A stretch of 64,000 nucleotides of DNA from the NCBI RefSeq assembly GCF_003663825.1, contig NZ_RCCC01000001.1, positions 4,410,501 to 4,474,500 of the forward strand. The letters run 5' to 3'. Each line of letters opens with the position of its first letter. The first letter of the stretch is position 1. A program made the position numbers and the translations under genes. A model generated the notes under the pieces. It made no database searches and was not told the DNA's origin. It saw only the letters and a list, made by a program, of their open reading frames with translations. This document shows positions 8,646 through 15,493 of this stretch, piece after piece. The DNA comes from Acidovorax sp. 106 (GTDB lineage: Bacteria; Pseudomonadota; Gammaproteobacteria; Burkholderiales; Burkholderiaceae_C).

Positions 8646-9725
8646 ATGACCCAAGAAACAGACGCCGTCGTCATCGGTGCAGGCCCCGTGGGCCTGTTCC
8701 AGGTGTTCCAGCTGGGCCTGCAAGGCATGGCGGCCCATATCATCGACGTCCTGCCCTACGCGGGCGGCCAGTGCGTTGAGCTGTACGGCGACAAACCCAT
8801 CTACGACATCCCCGGCGTGCCCGTGTGCACCGGCCACGAGCTGGCCGCGCGGCTCACGCAACAAATTGCGCCCTTCCGCCCCCAATGGCATCTGGGCACC
8901 CAGGTGGCATCCATCCAGCCGCAGGCCGATGGGCGCTTTGCCGTCACCACCAGCCAAGGTACGGAGCTGATAGCCCGTGCCGTCTTTGTCGCCGCAGGCG
9001 TGGGCGCCTTTGTGCCCAAGGCGCTCAAGGTAGAAGGCATCGAGGCCTTTGCGGGCACGCAGCTTTTTTACCAGCACCTGCCCCCGGCGGCCAGTCTGCA
9101 AGGCCAGCGCGTGGTGGTGCATGGCGGGGACGACGCCGCCGTGGCCTGCGCCATCCAAGCCGCCACGGCTACCGAATCGCCCGCCGCCAGCGTGGTGCTG
9201 CTGCACCGCCGCGATGTATTCAACGCCCCGCCCGAGCAACTCGCCCAGCTACAAGCCCTGCGCGATGCCGGGCGCATTGAAGTGGTGGTGGGCCAAATCA
9301 CCGGCATCGCCCGCGAGAGCAGCATCACCTGCAATGGCGAGCGCCTGACCGCCCTGCACACCCTGACGCCCGAGGGCACTGAGCAAACCGTGCCCGTCGA
9401 CGTGCTGGTCGTCGCCCTGGGCGTCTCCCCCCGCCTCGGCCCCATCGCAGACTGGGGCCTGGCCATGGAACGCAAGCAACTGGTGGTAGACACCGCCACC
9501 TTCCGCACCAGCGTGCCCGGCATCTACGCCGTGGGCGACATCATCACCTACCCCGGCAAGCGCAAGCTCATCGTGTGCGGCTTTCACGAAGGCACCCTGG
9601 CCGCCTTTGCGGCTGCTGAGGCTCTGAGCGGCAAGCCTGTGGTGCTGCAGTACACGACGAGTAGTACGCATCTGCATCAGTTGTTGGGGGTGGGGGTGGG
9701 GGCGGCTGCGATCGTGAACGGGTGA
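8646..9725 (+). CDS. Ferredoxin--NADP(+) reductase, thioredoxin-reductase-like type
   Basis: FAD-dependent oxidoreductase of 359 residues with the architecture of plant-unlike, thioredoxin-reductase-like ferredoxin-NADP reductases. An FAD site is seen at VIGAGPVGLFQVFQLGLQG, an NAD(P) site at VVVHGGDDAAVACAIQAA, and the C-terminal FAD motif at VGDIITYPGKRKLIVCGFHE. The redox-active CxxC of true thioredoxin reductases is absent, which separates it from TrxB. It follows fdxA by 145 bases with a REP-like element between. A coherent reading is that NADPH, this enzyme and FdxA deliver electrons to CysI, but other ferredoxin users are possible. Confidence 0.88.
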   Translation: MTQETDAVVIGAGPVGLFQVFQLGLQGMAAHIIDVLPYAGGQCVELYGDKPIYDIPGVPVCTGHELAARLTQQIAPFRPQWHLGTQVASIQPQADGRFAVTTSQGTELIARAVFVAAGVGAFVPKALKVEGIEAFAGTQLFYQHLPPAASLQGQRVVVHGGDDAAVACAIQAATATESPAASVVLLHRRDVFNAPPEQLAQLQALRDAGRIEVVVGQITGIARESSITCNGERLTALHTLTPEGTEQTVPVDVLVVALGVSPRLGPIADWGLAMERKQLVVDTATFRTSVPGIYAVGDIITYPGKRKLIVCGFHEGTLAAFAAAEALSGKPVVLQYTTSSTHLHQLLGVGVGAAAIVNG

Positions 9726-9816
9726 AGGCGGCCAGGAGCTATCACTGACGCGAGCTTTGCAACACCGCTTCATATGCGGGAAATGAATATGTCTTTAGCT
9801 TTTTTATCGAGCCCCC

Positions 9817-10602
9817 ATGTTTCATGGACTAAATAATCAGTTTCTCTACGCCGCCTACAAGATATCTGCAACATTTGCTGATGCTATTGGAAATACAAAG
9901 ACTGGGGTAGGAACATGCTTTTTTGTAAAAAATAGACATGGTGCCCTCTGTCTTGTCACAAACAGGCACGTACTTGATATCTCGTACAAGAAAAATAATG
10001 AAAAGCTTTCTGGCTACTCTTTACGACGAGTTGAGATATCTGGTAAATCTGGGAGATTAGGAGACAACTATCCAGAGGACAACATAGCCTTCTCTCTAGC
10101 ACCTAATGTCAATTTTCACCCCAATCCCGAAAACGATATCGCTTGCATAACGCAACTTGTACCCATCAATGCGGATGCTCACATCGACTACTTCATCCCT
10201 GCCACATTTATCGCCACATTGAATGATTTCAAAAACAAATTATCCGTGTGTGATTTCCTTGCATTCCCAGGGTTTCCGGAGTGGCACGATAAGGCAGCAA
10301 GTCGTCCGATATTAAGGACAGGGACCATCTCAAGCGATCCGAGATTTGATTACTCGTATGGTGAATCCGTCAAAGGTGCATGCGTTGCATATGAGGCATT
10401 TTCATACAGCGGCTCATCAGGCAGTCCAGTTTTCGCTGTTCAAAAAGGGCCCAAACCCGGCACAGGCATTGATTTTCCTGGCTTTCGCGACCTACTTTTT
10501 GTAGGCATTAATGCCGGTCATCTTAAAACTCGAGATAACTCACATTCAGGCATATCGTATTTCTATAAAGCAACGGCAATCTCAGATGTGATTGATACAT
10601 AA
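9817..10602 (+). CDS. Stand-alone trypsin-like serine protease (accessory)
   Basis: Protein of 261 residues with a chymotrypsin/trypsin-type catalytic triad: His51 in VTNRHV, Asp107 in ENDIACI, and Ser201 in SGSSGSPVF. No signal peptide, transmembrane segment or PDZ domain is seen, so it should be cytoplasmic and is not a DegP/HtrA. The gene and its flanks are clearly poorer in GC than the surrounding genes, which suggests horizontal gain. It sits alone between the ferredoxin reductase and an oppositely oriented AEC transporter. Single-domain proteases of this sort occur in bacterial defence and conflict loci, but no partner is present here. Protease-like fold: confident. Biological role: unknown. 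Confidence 0.8.
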   Translation: MFHGLNNQFLYAAYKISATFADAIGNTKTGVGTCFFVKNRHGALCLVTNRHVLDISYKKNNEKLSGYSLRRVEISGKSGRLGDNYPEDNIAFSLAPNVNFHPNPENDIACITQLVPINADAHIDYFIPATFIATLNDFKNKLSVCDFLAFPGFPEWHDKAASRPILRTGTISSDPRFDYSYGESVKGACVAYEAFSYSGSSGSPVFAVQKGPKPGTGIDFPGFRDLLFVGINAGHLKTRDNSHSGISYFYKATAISDVIDT

Positions 10603-10881
10603 GCAAAATCCACTCTACGGCTCGCTTAATTCTGGCATAGGCCTCAGCTTTGATCTACGGTAGCCGGCTCTGTTTCTTGCAGCCCCTCGTTTATAGGCAC
10701 CGCATATCCTCAAATAGCTAGATACGAATCTAGGCGTCCAACGCGTAAGAGAAAAAAGACTTGGTCAATTTTTAAGCTGTCGGGATAGCCAAACAACGCG
10801 CTGAGAAAAAACAGAAAACTTAGCAAAAGCGGCGTGGTACGGCGAAACACGCCATGCGCAACAACTCCCGCTCAAGTCCCC
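10603..10881. other. AT-rich intergenic tail of the protease island
   Basis: About 280 bases with low GC content and no convincing reading frame, RNA gene or terminator on either strand. The return to high GC occurs close to the stop codon of the AEC transporter, so this is probably the right margin of the acquired segment. No flanking direct repeat or integrase was seen. Confidence 0.5.
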
Positions 10882-11835
10882 TCACACCACATACCGCGTA
10901 GTCAGCAAAATCACCACCGGCATAGTCACCAGCGCCAGCACCGTCGACACCGCCACGCTGGCCGTGACCTCATCCTGTGCCACTTCATAGCGCTGGGCAA
11001 ATAAAAACACATTGGCCCCCACGGGCAGCGATGCGGCCACGATCATCACGGCCAGGGGCAGGCCTGACAGGCCCAGCGCCCAGCCCATGCCCGCCAGCAG
11101 CAGCGGGTGCACGACACATTTGGCCAAGGCGATGCGCAGCGCTGCCTTGAAGTGCGGCCCCACGCGGGTGAAGACCAGGGTGACGCCCACCAGCAGCAAG
11201 GCCAGCGGGCCCAGCGCCTGGCCCAGCAGCTGCAGTGGCTTGTCTACCACTGGGGGCAGTGTGAGGCCGGTTTGCGCAAACAGCAGCCCCACCACGATGG
11301 GCAGGGGCACGGGGTGCAGGATGCCGTTGCGCACCGCGCCCAGCACGGTGCGCCACATGGGGGGCTGCGCGGCGTCTGACTGGCCTGCGTGCTCGCGTGC
11401 GGCGGCCAGTTCAAACACCACGGTGGCGGCGGTGAGCAGGATGAGCGAGTGCACCGAAATCAGCGTGAAGAGCGTGACCAGCCCCGCATCGCCAAACACC
11501 AGCCCCACCAGCGGCACGCCGATCATCAGCGTGTTGCTGAAGGTATTGGCCAGCGCCCGGGCCGCGCCTAGGCGGCTAAAGCCTTGCCACCCCAGCGTGG
11601 CGCTGTACAGCGCGATGAAGGCGACGAAGTAAATGGCCACGGGGCCGAAGTTGAGGTCTTCGATGTGCACCGTGCTCATGGTGCGAAACAGCAGCGCGGG
11701 CGACAGCACCATGAAGACGAGGTTGGACAGGTCTTTGACGGCGCTGCTGCGAATCCAGCCTTGGCGGCCCGTCACAAAGCCGATGGCGATGAAGAGGACG
11801 ACGGGGACGAGCGAGGAGATGACAGGAGAGTTCAA
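10882..11835 (-). CDS. AEC (auxin efflux carrier) family transporter
   Basis: Polytopic membrane protein of the auxin efflux carrier/bile-acid-sodium symporter-like superfamily. About ten hydrophobic segments are visible, arranged as two inverted halves (VPVVLFIAIGFVTGRQGW at the start; VMIVAASLPVGANVFLFAQR near the end, the latter typical of the family). Bacterial members move small carboxylates such as malonate or malate. I chose a TTG at 11835 (LNSPVISSLVPVV), giving 317 residues, the normal length. The frame remains open to 11952, but that extension is encoded by an interspersed repeat (11901-11955) and is unlikely to be translated. The ribosome-binding site is unclear, so the start is uncertain by some codons. 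Confidence 0.85.
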   Translation of the reverse strand: MNSPVISSLVPVVLFIAIGFVTGRQGWIRSSAVKDLSNLVFMVLSPALLFRTMSTVHIEDLNFGPVAIYFVAFIALYSATLGWQGFSRLGAARALANTFSNTLMIGVPLVGLVFGDAGLVTLFTLISVHSLILLTAATVVFELAAAREHAGQSDAAQPPMWRTVLGAVRNGILHPVPLPIVVGLLFAQTGLTLPPVVDKPLQLLGQALGPLALLLVGVTLVFTRVGPHFKAALRIALAKCVVHPLLLAGMGWALGLSGLPLAVMIVAASLPVGANVFLFAQRYEVAQDEVTASVAVSTVLALVTMPVVILLTTRYVV

Positions 11836-11900
11836 AGCAGCACGCGTAAGCAGAACCAATGAATGCCCGAGAACCGGGCCGCTGGGCAGAATCGCCCAAA

Positions 11901-11955
11901 TACTACCATTTTGATAGCTGCCAGCGCTTATTCTGCAAGCGCTAGAGGCCAATTT
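11901..11955 (+). repeat. 50-bp interspersed element, copy 2
   Basis: Intergenic full-length copy: TTTTGATAGCTGCCAGCGC, a short AT-rich centre, then AAGCGCTAGAGGCCAATTTG. AGCGC/GCGCT arms can pair. It lies upstream of the AEC gene and 33 bases from a 100-bp palindrome. Confidence 0.85.
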
Positions 11956-11987
11956 GATCTAATAAATCTGCCTCAGGTGGCTCTCAC

Positions 11988-12088
11988 TCCCTCTCCCCTC
12001 GCGGGAGAGGGCCGGGGAGAGGGGGAGAAATGGGCGCGGCGCTGGTGCAGCCCCCTCTCCCTAACCCTCTCCCGCGAGGGGAGAGGGG
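11988..12088 (-). repeat. 100-bp CTCTCCC palindromic element, copy 1 (inverted)
   Basis: Long inverted repeat with terminal arms CCTCTCCCCTCGCGGGAGAG and matching complement at the far end. An asymmetric centre (GCGCGGCGCTGGTGCAG) fixes orientation. Copies at 43332 and 55691 carry the same centre in the opposite orientation. It sits between the convergent sides of the AEC and chromate genes and may form large hairpins in either strand. Confidence 0.88.
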
Positions 12089-12166
12089 ATCAATGCCTTG
12101 CGCCGCTGGTGCAGCAAAGGCCGATGCTGCATCTGAGAGGCAACCCCAAGCCAGCCACTTACCCCC

Positions 12167-13453
12167 TCAGCCAACCGCTACGGCCTGCCAGCCCCACCCG
12201 GCCAGCGCGGTGGCCAGCACCACGGCCCAGGGTGGCACGCGCCACCACAGCAGTGCAGCCAGGGCCAGCGCGGCCAGGGCTGCGTCTGCAGGGCCGTGCA
12301 AGGCGCTGCTGGCCACGGGGTGCCACAGCGCCGCCAGCAGCAGGCCCACCACAGCGGCATTCACCCCAGCCAATACGCCCCGCGCCCCGGCCCGCTGGCG
12401 CAGTTGCGCCCACCAGGGCAATGCACCGGCCACCAGCAAGAACGCAGGCAGAAAAATCCCCACAGTGGCCAGCAGCGCAAAGCCCGCCCCCGCCCAGCCC
12501 GGCGCCATGGCGGCGCCCAGAAAGGCAGCAAACGTGAACAGCGGCCCCGGCACCGCCTGCGCCGCACCGTAGCCGGCCAAGAACGCATCGCCCGCCACCC
12601 AGCCTGAGGGCACCACGGCCGATTGCAGCAGCGGCAGCACCACATGGCCGCCGCCAAACACCAGCGCCCCGGCGCGGTAAAACGCATCCACCACGGCCCA
12701 GCCGATGACCGGGTTTGCCGCGTTCGTTGCAGTGGTTGCACCTGCCGCGCTGGCTTGCACCCACCAGGGCAGCGCCACCAGCAAGGCAGCAAACACGGCC
12801 AGCAGCGCCAGCCCCGCCCGGCGCGAATACGGCAAGGCCCAGGCATCGGCGACACCGGCAGCCATGGCGGGCTGCGCCGCTGGGCCACGGCCCCAGGCCC
12901 ACCAGCCCAACAGGGCGGCACCCAGCATGACCCCCATCTGCCCCGCCACACCGGGCTGCCACAGGGTGATGGCGCAAGCCGCGCCCATCAAGGCCACACG
13001 CCCGGGGCTGGTGCACAGGCTGCGCGCCATGCCCCACACGGCCTGGGCCACCACGGCCACCGCCACCACCTTGAGCCCCTGCACCAGCCCGGCGGGCCAG
13101 CCCGCCCCACCCGACGAGAACCCCAGCCCCAGTGCTGCCAGCACCAAGGCCGATGGCAGCGTAAAGCCCACCCAGGCCGCCAACGCGCCCAGCCAGCCGC
13201 CGCGCATCAACCCCAGCGCCATGCCCACTTGGCTGCTGGCCGGGCCAGGCAAAAACTGGCACAGCGCTACCAAGTCGGCATAGCTCTGCTCATCCAGCCA
13301 GCGGCGGCGCACCACCAGTTCGTCGCGAAAGTAGCCGAGGTGGGCGACTGGCCCACCAAACGACGTGAGCCCCAGACGCAAAAAAACCCACAGCACAGCC
13401 CAGGGGCTGGACGAAGAGAAGGCGCGCGGCGGGGTGGCAGCGGGAATTGACAT
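12167..13453 (-). CDS. chrA: Chromate transporter, long-chain CHR family
   Basis: Membrane protein of 428 residues with the two homologous CHR domains of the chromate ion transporter family. The first domain opens with FLRLGLTSFGGPVAHLGYF; the second contains the signature VFGGGHVVLPLLQ. It is expected to expel chromate, probably by proton-linked antiport, giving resistance. I chose ATG 13453 (MSIPAATPPRAF) because the longer open frame adds a non-hydrophobic, unlikely N-terminal tail of 51 residues. The gene is divergent from the Bug-type binding protein; no chrB or other resistance genes are next to it. Some family members transport sulfate-like anions, so the true substrate may differ. Confidence 0.92.
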   Translation of the reverse strand: MSIPAATPPRAFSSSSPWAVLWVFLRLGLTSFGGPVAHLGYFRDELVVRRRWLDEQSYADLVALCQFLPGPASSQVGMALGLMRGGWLGALAAWVGFTLPSALVLAALGLGFSSGGAGWPAGLVQGLKVVAVAVVAQAVWGMARSLCTSPGRVALMGAACAITLWQPGVAGQMGVMLGAALLGWWAWGRGPAAQPAMAAGVADAWALPYSRRAGLALLAVFAALLVALPWWVQASAAGATTATNAANPVIGWAVVDAFYRAGALVFGGGHVVLPLLQSAVVPSGWVAGDAFLAGYGAAQAVPGPLFTFAAFLGAAMAPGWAGAGFALLATVGIFLPAFLLVAGALPWWAQLRQRAGARGVLAGVNAAVVGLLLAALWHPVASSALHGPADAALAALALAALLWWRVPPWAVVLATALAGWGWQAVAVG

Positions 13454-13699
13454 ACAGCGGCACAAAACAGGCGAGGTGGAGGTCACAGCGCGACAGATCG
13501 GCGCCGGAGGGGTCATCCACTTTGCCACATACCCCGCCCCCGCCACCAAAGAATGTCGTCGTACAACAAAACCTAAAACCAACCACCACAAGCCAAAATC
13601 ATGCAAAAAAGCAAGTGAAACAGGCCTAATTGCAAAAATCTTGTGAAGAAAGCATGCATGTTGTACGATGACAATTCACAAAAACGACTGGAGACCTCC

Positions 13700-14686
13700 A
13701 TGCCTTTGATCCGCCGCACGGCCTTGCTGGCCGGCATTGCCGCCCTGGCAACGGCCACCACAGCAACCACCGCCTTTGCCCAAAACGCTGCCGAATGGCC
13801 GACCAAGACGCTGCGCATCGTGGTGCCTTACCCGCCAGGGGGCAGCTCGGACATCATCGCCCGCTCCATCAGCCAGTCGCTGTCTGAAGCGCTGAAGCAG
13901 ACCGTCATCGTCGAAAACAAGGCCGGTGCCAATGGCAACTTGGGCGCAGACTTTGTGGCCAAGGCCGAGCCAGACGGCTACACCATGCTGCTGTGCGACG
14001 TGGGTGCGCTGGCCATCAGCCCCTCGGTGTACACCAAGCTGTCGTTCGACCCCTCCAAGGACCTGCGTGGCGTGACCATGCTGGCTTACTCGCCCCACCT
14101 GCTGGTGGTGCACCCCTCGGTGCCCGTGAGCAACCTCAAGGAGCTGGTGGCGTACTCAAAGAAAAACGACCTGAACTTTGCCGTGACCGCCACCGGCAGC
14201 GCCCCCCACTTGGCTGGTGTGGCGCTGGAGCGCGCCAGCGGTGCGCGCTGGCAGTACATCCCCTACAAGGGCGGCGTGACCGCCATCCAGGACACCGTGG
14301 CAGGCCAAACCCAGATCCTGATGAACGGCATGCTGGCCACCCTGCCCCAGGTGCAAAACGGCAAGCTGAAGGTGCTGGGTGTCTCCAAATCCACCCGCAT
14401 GCCTTTGATTGGCGACGTGCCCACCATTGCCGAGCAAGGGGTGCCGGGCTATGAATCGGGCACCTGGCAAGGCGTGTTGCTGCCGCGCGGCACGCCTGAC
14501 GCCATCATCCAAAAGCTGAACAAGGCCCTGATCACGGCCATTCGCGCGCCAGAAATCCGTTCACGCCTGGCGGGACAAGGCGCCGAAGTGGTCACCATGA
14601 CCCCTGCCGAGCAAGACCAGTTCTTCGCCAAGGAACGCGCCCGCTGGGCCAGCGTGGTGTCTGCCGCCAAGATCAAGCTGGACTGA
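13700..14686 (+). CDS. Bug-family tripartite tricarboxylate transporter substrate-binding protein
   Basis: Periplasmic solute-binding protein of 328 residues of the Bug/TctC family, greatly expanded in Burkholderiales. A signal peptide is evident (MPLIRRTALLAGIAALATAT, cleavage likely after TAFA, before QNAAEWPTK). The mature protein starts with the family motif LRIVVPYPPGGSSDIIAR and has KAGANGNLGADFVAK, both part of the ligand pocket that holds a carboxylate of the substrate. I chose ATG 13700, preceded by GGAGACCTCC, over an upstream in-frame start. No membrane components (tctA/tctB) are adjacent, which is common for orphan Bug proteins. Its ligand cannot be told from sequence alone. Confidence 0.93.
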   Translation: MPLIRRTALLAGIAALATATTATTAFAQNAAEWPTKTLRIVVPYPPGGSSDIIARSISQSLSEALKQTVIVENKAGANGNLGADFVAKAEPDGYTMLLCDVGALAISPSVYTKLSFDPSKDLRGVTMLAYSPHLLVVHPSVPVSNLKELVAYSKKNDLNFAVTATGSAPHLAGVALERASGARWQYIPYKGGVTAIQDTVAGQTQILMNGMLATLPQVQNGKLKVLGVSKSTRMPLIGDVPTIAEQGVPGYESGTWQGVLLPRGTPDAIIQKLNKALITAIRAPEIRSRLAGQGAEVVTMTPAEQDQFFAKERARWASVVSAAKIKLD

Positions 14687-14740
14687 GCGGAGCCTGGAGC
14701 ACATGGGCGGCCAAAGATTACCGCCTGTGCCTGAGGAACC

Positions 14741-14762
14741 AAGGGGCTGCGGCCCCTTTTCG
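14741..14762 (+). terminator. Rho-independent terminator after the Bug gene
   Basis: Perfect hairpin GGGGC-TGC-GGCCCC (stem GGGGC/GCCCC) followed by TTTTCG, about 55 bases after the stop codon. Confidence 0.75.
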
Positions 14763-14834
14763 TTGTTGGCAGCCCAGATCGCAGAAGGGTCTTGGTGCCA
14801 CCACGTGAATATTGATCCGGCCTCAACCTCCTTG

Positions 14835-14896
14835 AACCGTTCACGCTGAGCTTGTCGAAGCGCCGCGCAAGGTTTCGACAAGCTCAACCCGAACGG
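14835..14896. repeat. REP-like inverted repeat, copy 3
   Basis: Arms CCGTTCACGCTGAGCTTGTC and complement with two substitutions (AGGTTTCG and CTCAACCC) around GCGCCGCGC. It lies between the Bug terminator and the small HTH gene. Confidence 0.88.
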
Positions 14897-14971
14897 ATAT
14901 TTCAAGTTCAAAAAGGGCTGCTCAATAATGTAGAACCTTGGAACCCGTTCCATTTGCCCACACCCTTGCCC

Positions 14972-15262
14972 ATGACCCAAGCCACCATCGCGCCCCTGGT
15001 TCTTCACATGCCCGCCCCCAGCGCCAGCGAGCTCAAGGCCGCACGCGTCGCCGCTGGCCTGAGCCAAGTGCAAGCCGCAGAACTGATGGGTTACCCGGTG
15101 CAGCAAGGCAGCCGGGGCGGCCTGCAGTCACGCACCTGGCAAGCACTGGAGAGCGAAACCGACGAGCGCACCATGCAAGGCCCGGTGTTTGCCATGTTTT
15201 TGCTACTGACCGGGCAGCACCCTACGCACACACTGTCCGAATTCAATCGGTGCCCACAGTAA
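14972..15262 (+). CDS. Small helix-turn-helix protein, Xre-like
   Basis: Protein of 96 residues with a lambda-repressor-like DNA-binding segment: LKAARVAAGLSQVQAAELMG is a typical helix 1-2-turn-helix 3, followed by RTWQALESETDERTM, where W and E fit the dimer-core positions of Xre/DUF3693-like regulators. ATG 14972 (MTQATIAPLV) is chosen; the frame is open farther upstream into a REP-like repeat, which is not likely to be coding. No toxin-like partner gene is adjacent on either side, so it is not an obvious antitoxin. Its targets are unknown. Confidence 0.65.
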   Translation: MTQATIAPLVLHMPAPSASELKAARVAAGLSQVQAAELMGYPVQQGSRGGLQSRTWQALESETDERTMQGPVFAMFLLLTGQHPTHTLSEFNRCPQ

Positions 15263-15493
15263 AGTGGCGTTGATAAGTGGCGTTCATACACGAAATAGTG
15301 TTGAACCAATGCGGGCGTCAAGCAGATCAAGGTCTAAACGTCATGGGCGCCGCTGGCTCGCAGACTGGGCCGGTACTTCGATGCCCTCGCGGAGCTGGCC
15401 GGAGGTTCGCCGCATCTACCGCCGCAGACTGCACAGGGCCAGCACGCGTTGCCCCCACCACATTGCCACTGCGCTGAACCGCCTCGTGCTTGA

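Noticed and set aside
11836..11952. N-terminal extension of the AEC transporter
   Set aside because: The extra 39 codons are largely encoded by an interspersed repeat, and the family starts at about LNSPVISSLVPVV.
11988..12088. Strong transcription terminator for chrA or the AEC gene
   Set aside because: The hairpin has no U-run, and two more copies occur elsewhere with the same internal sequence, so it is a repeat element first; a termination role is only possible.
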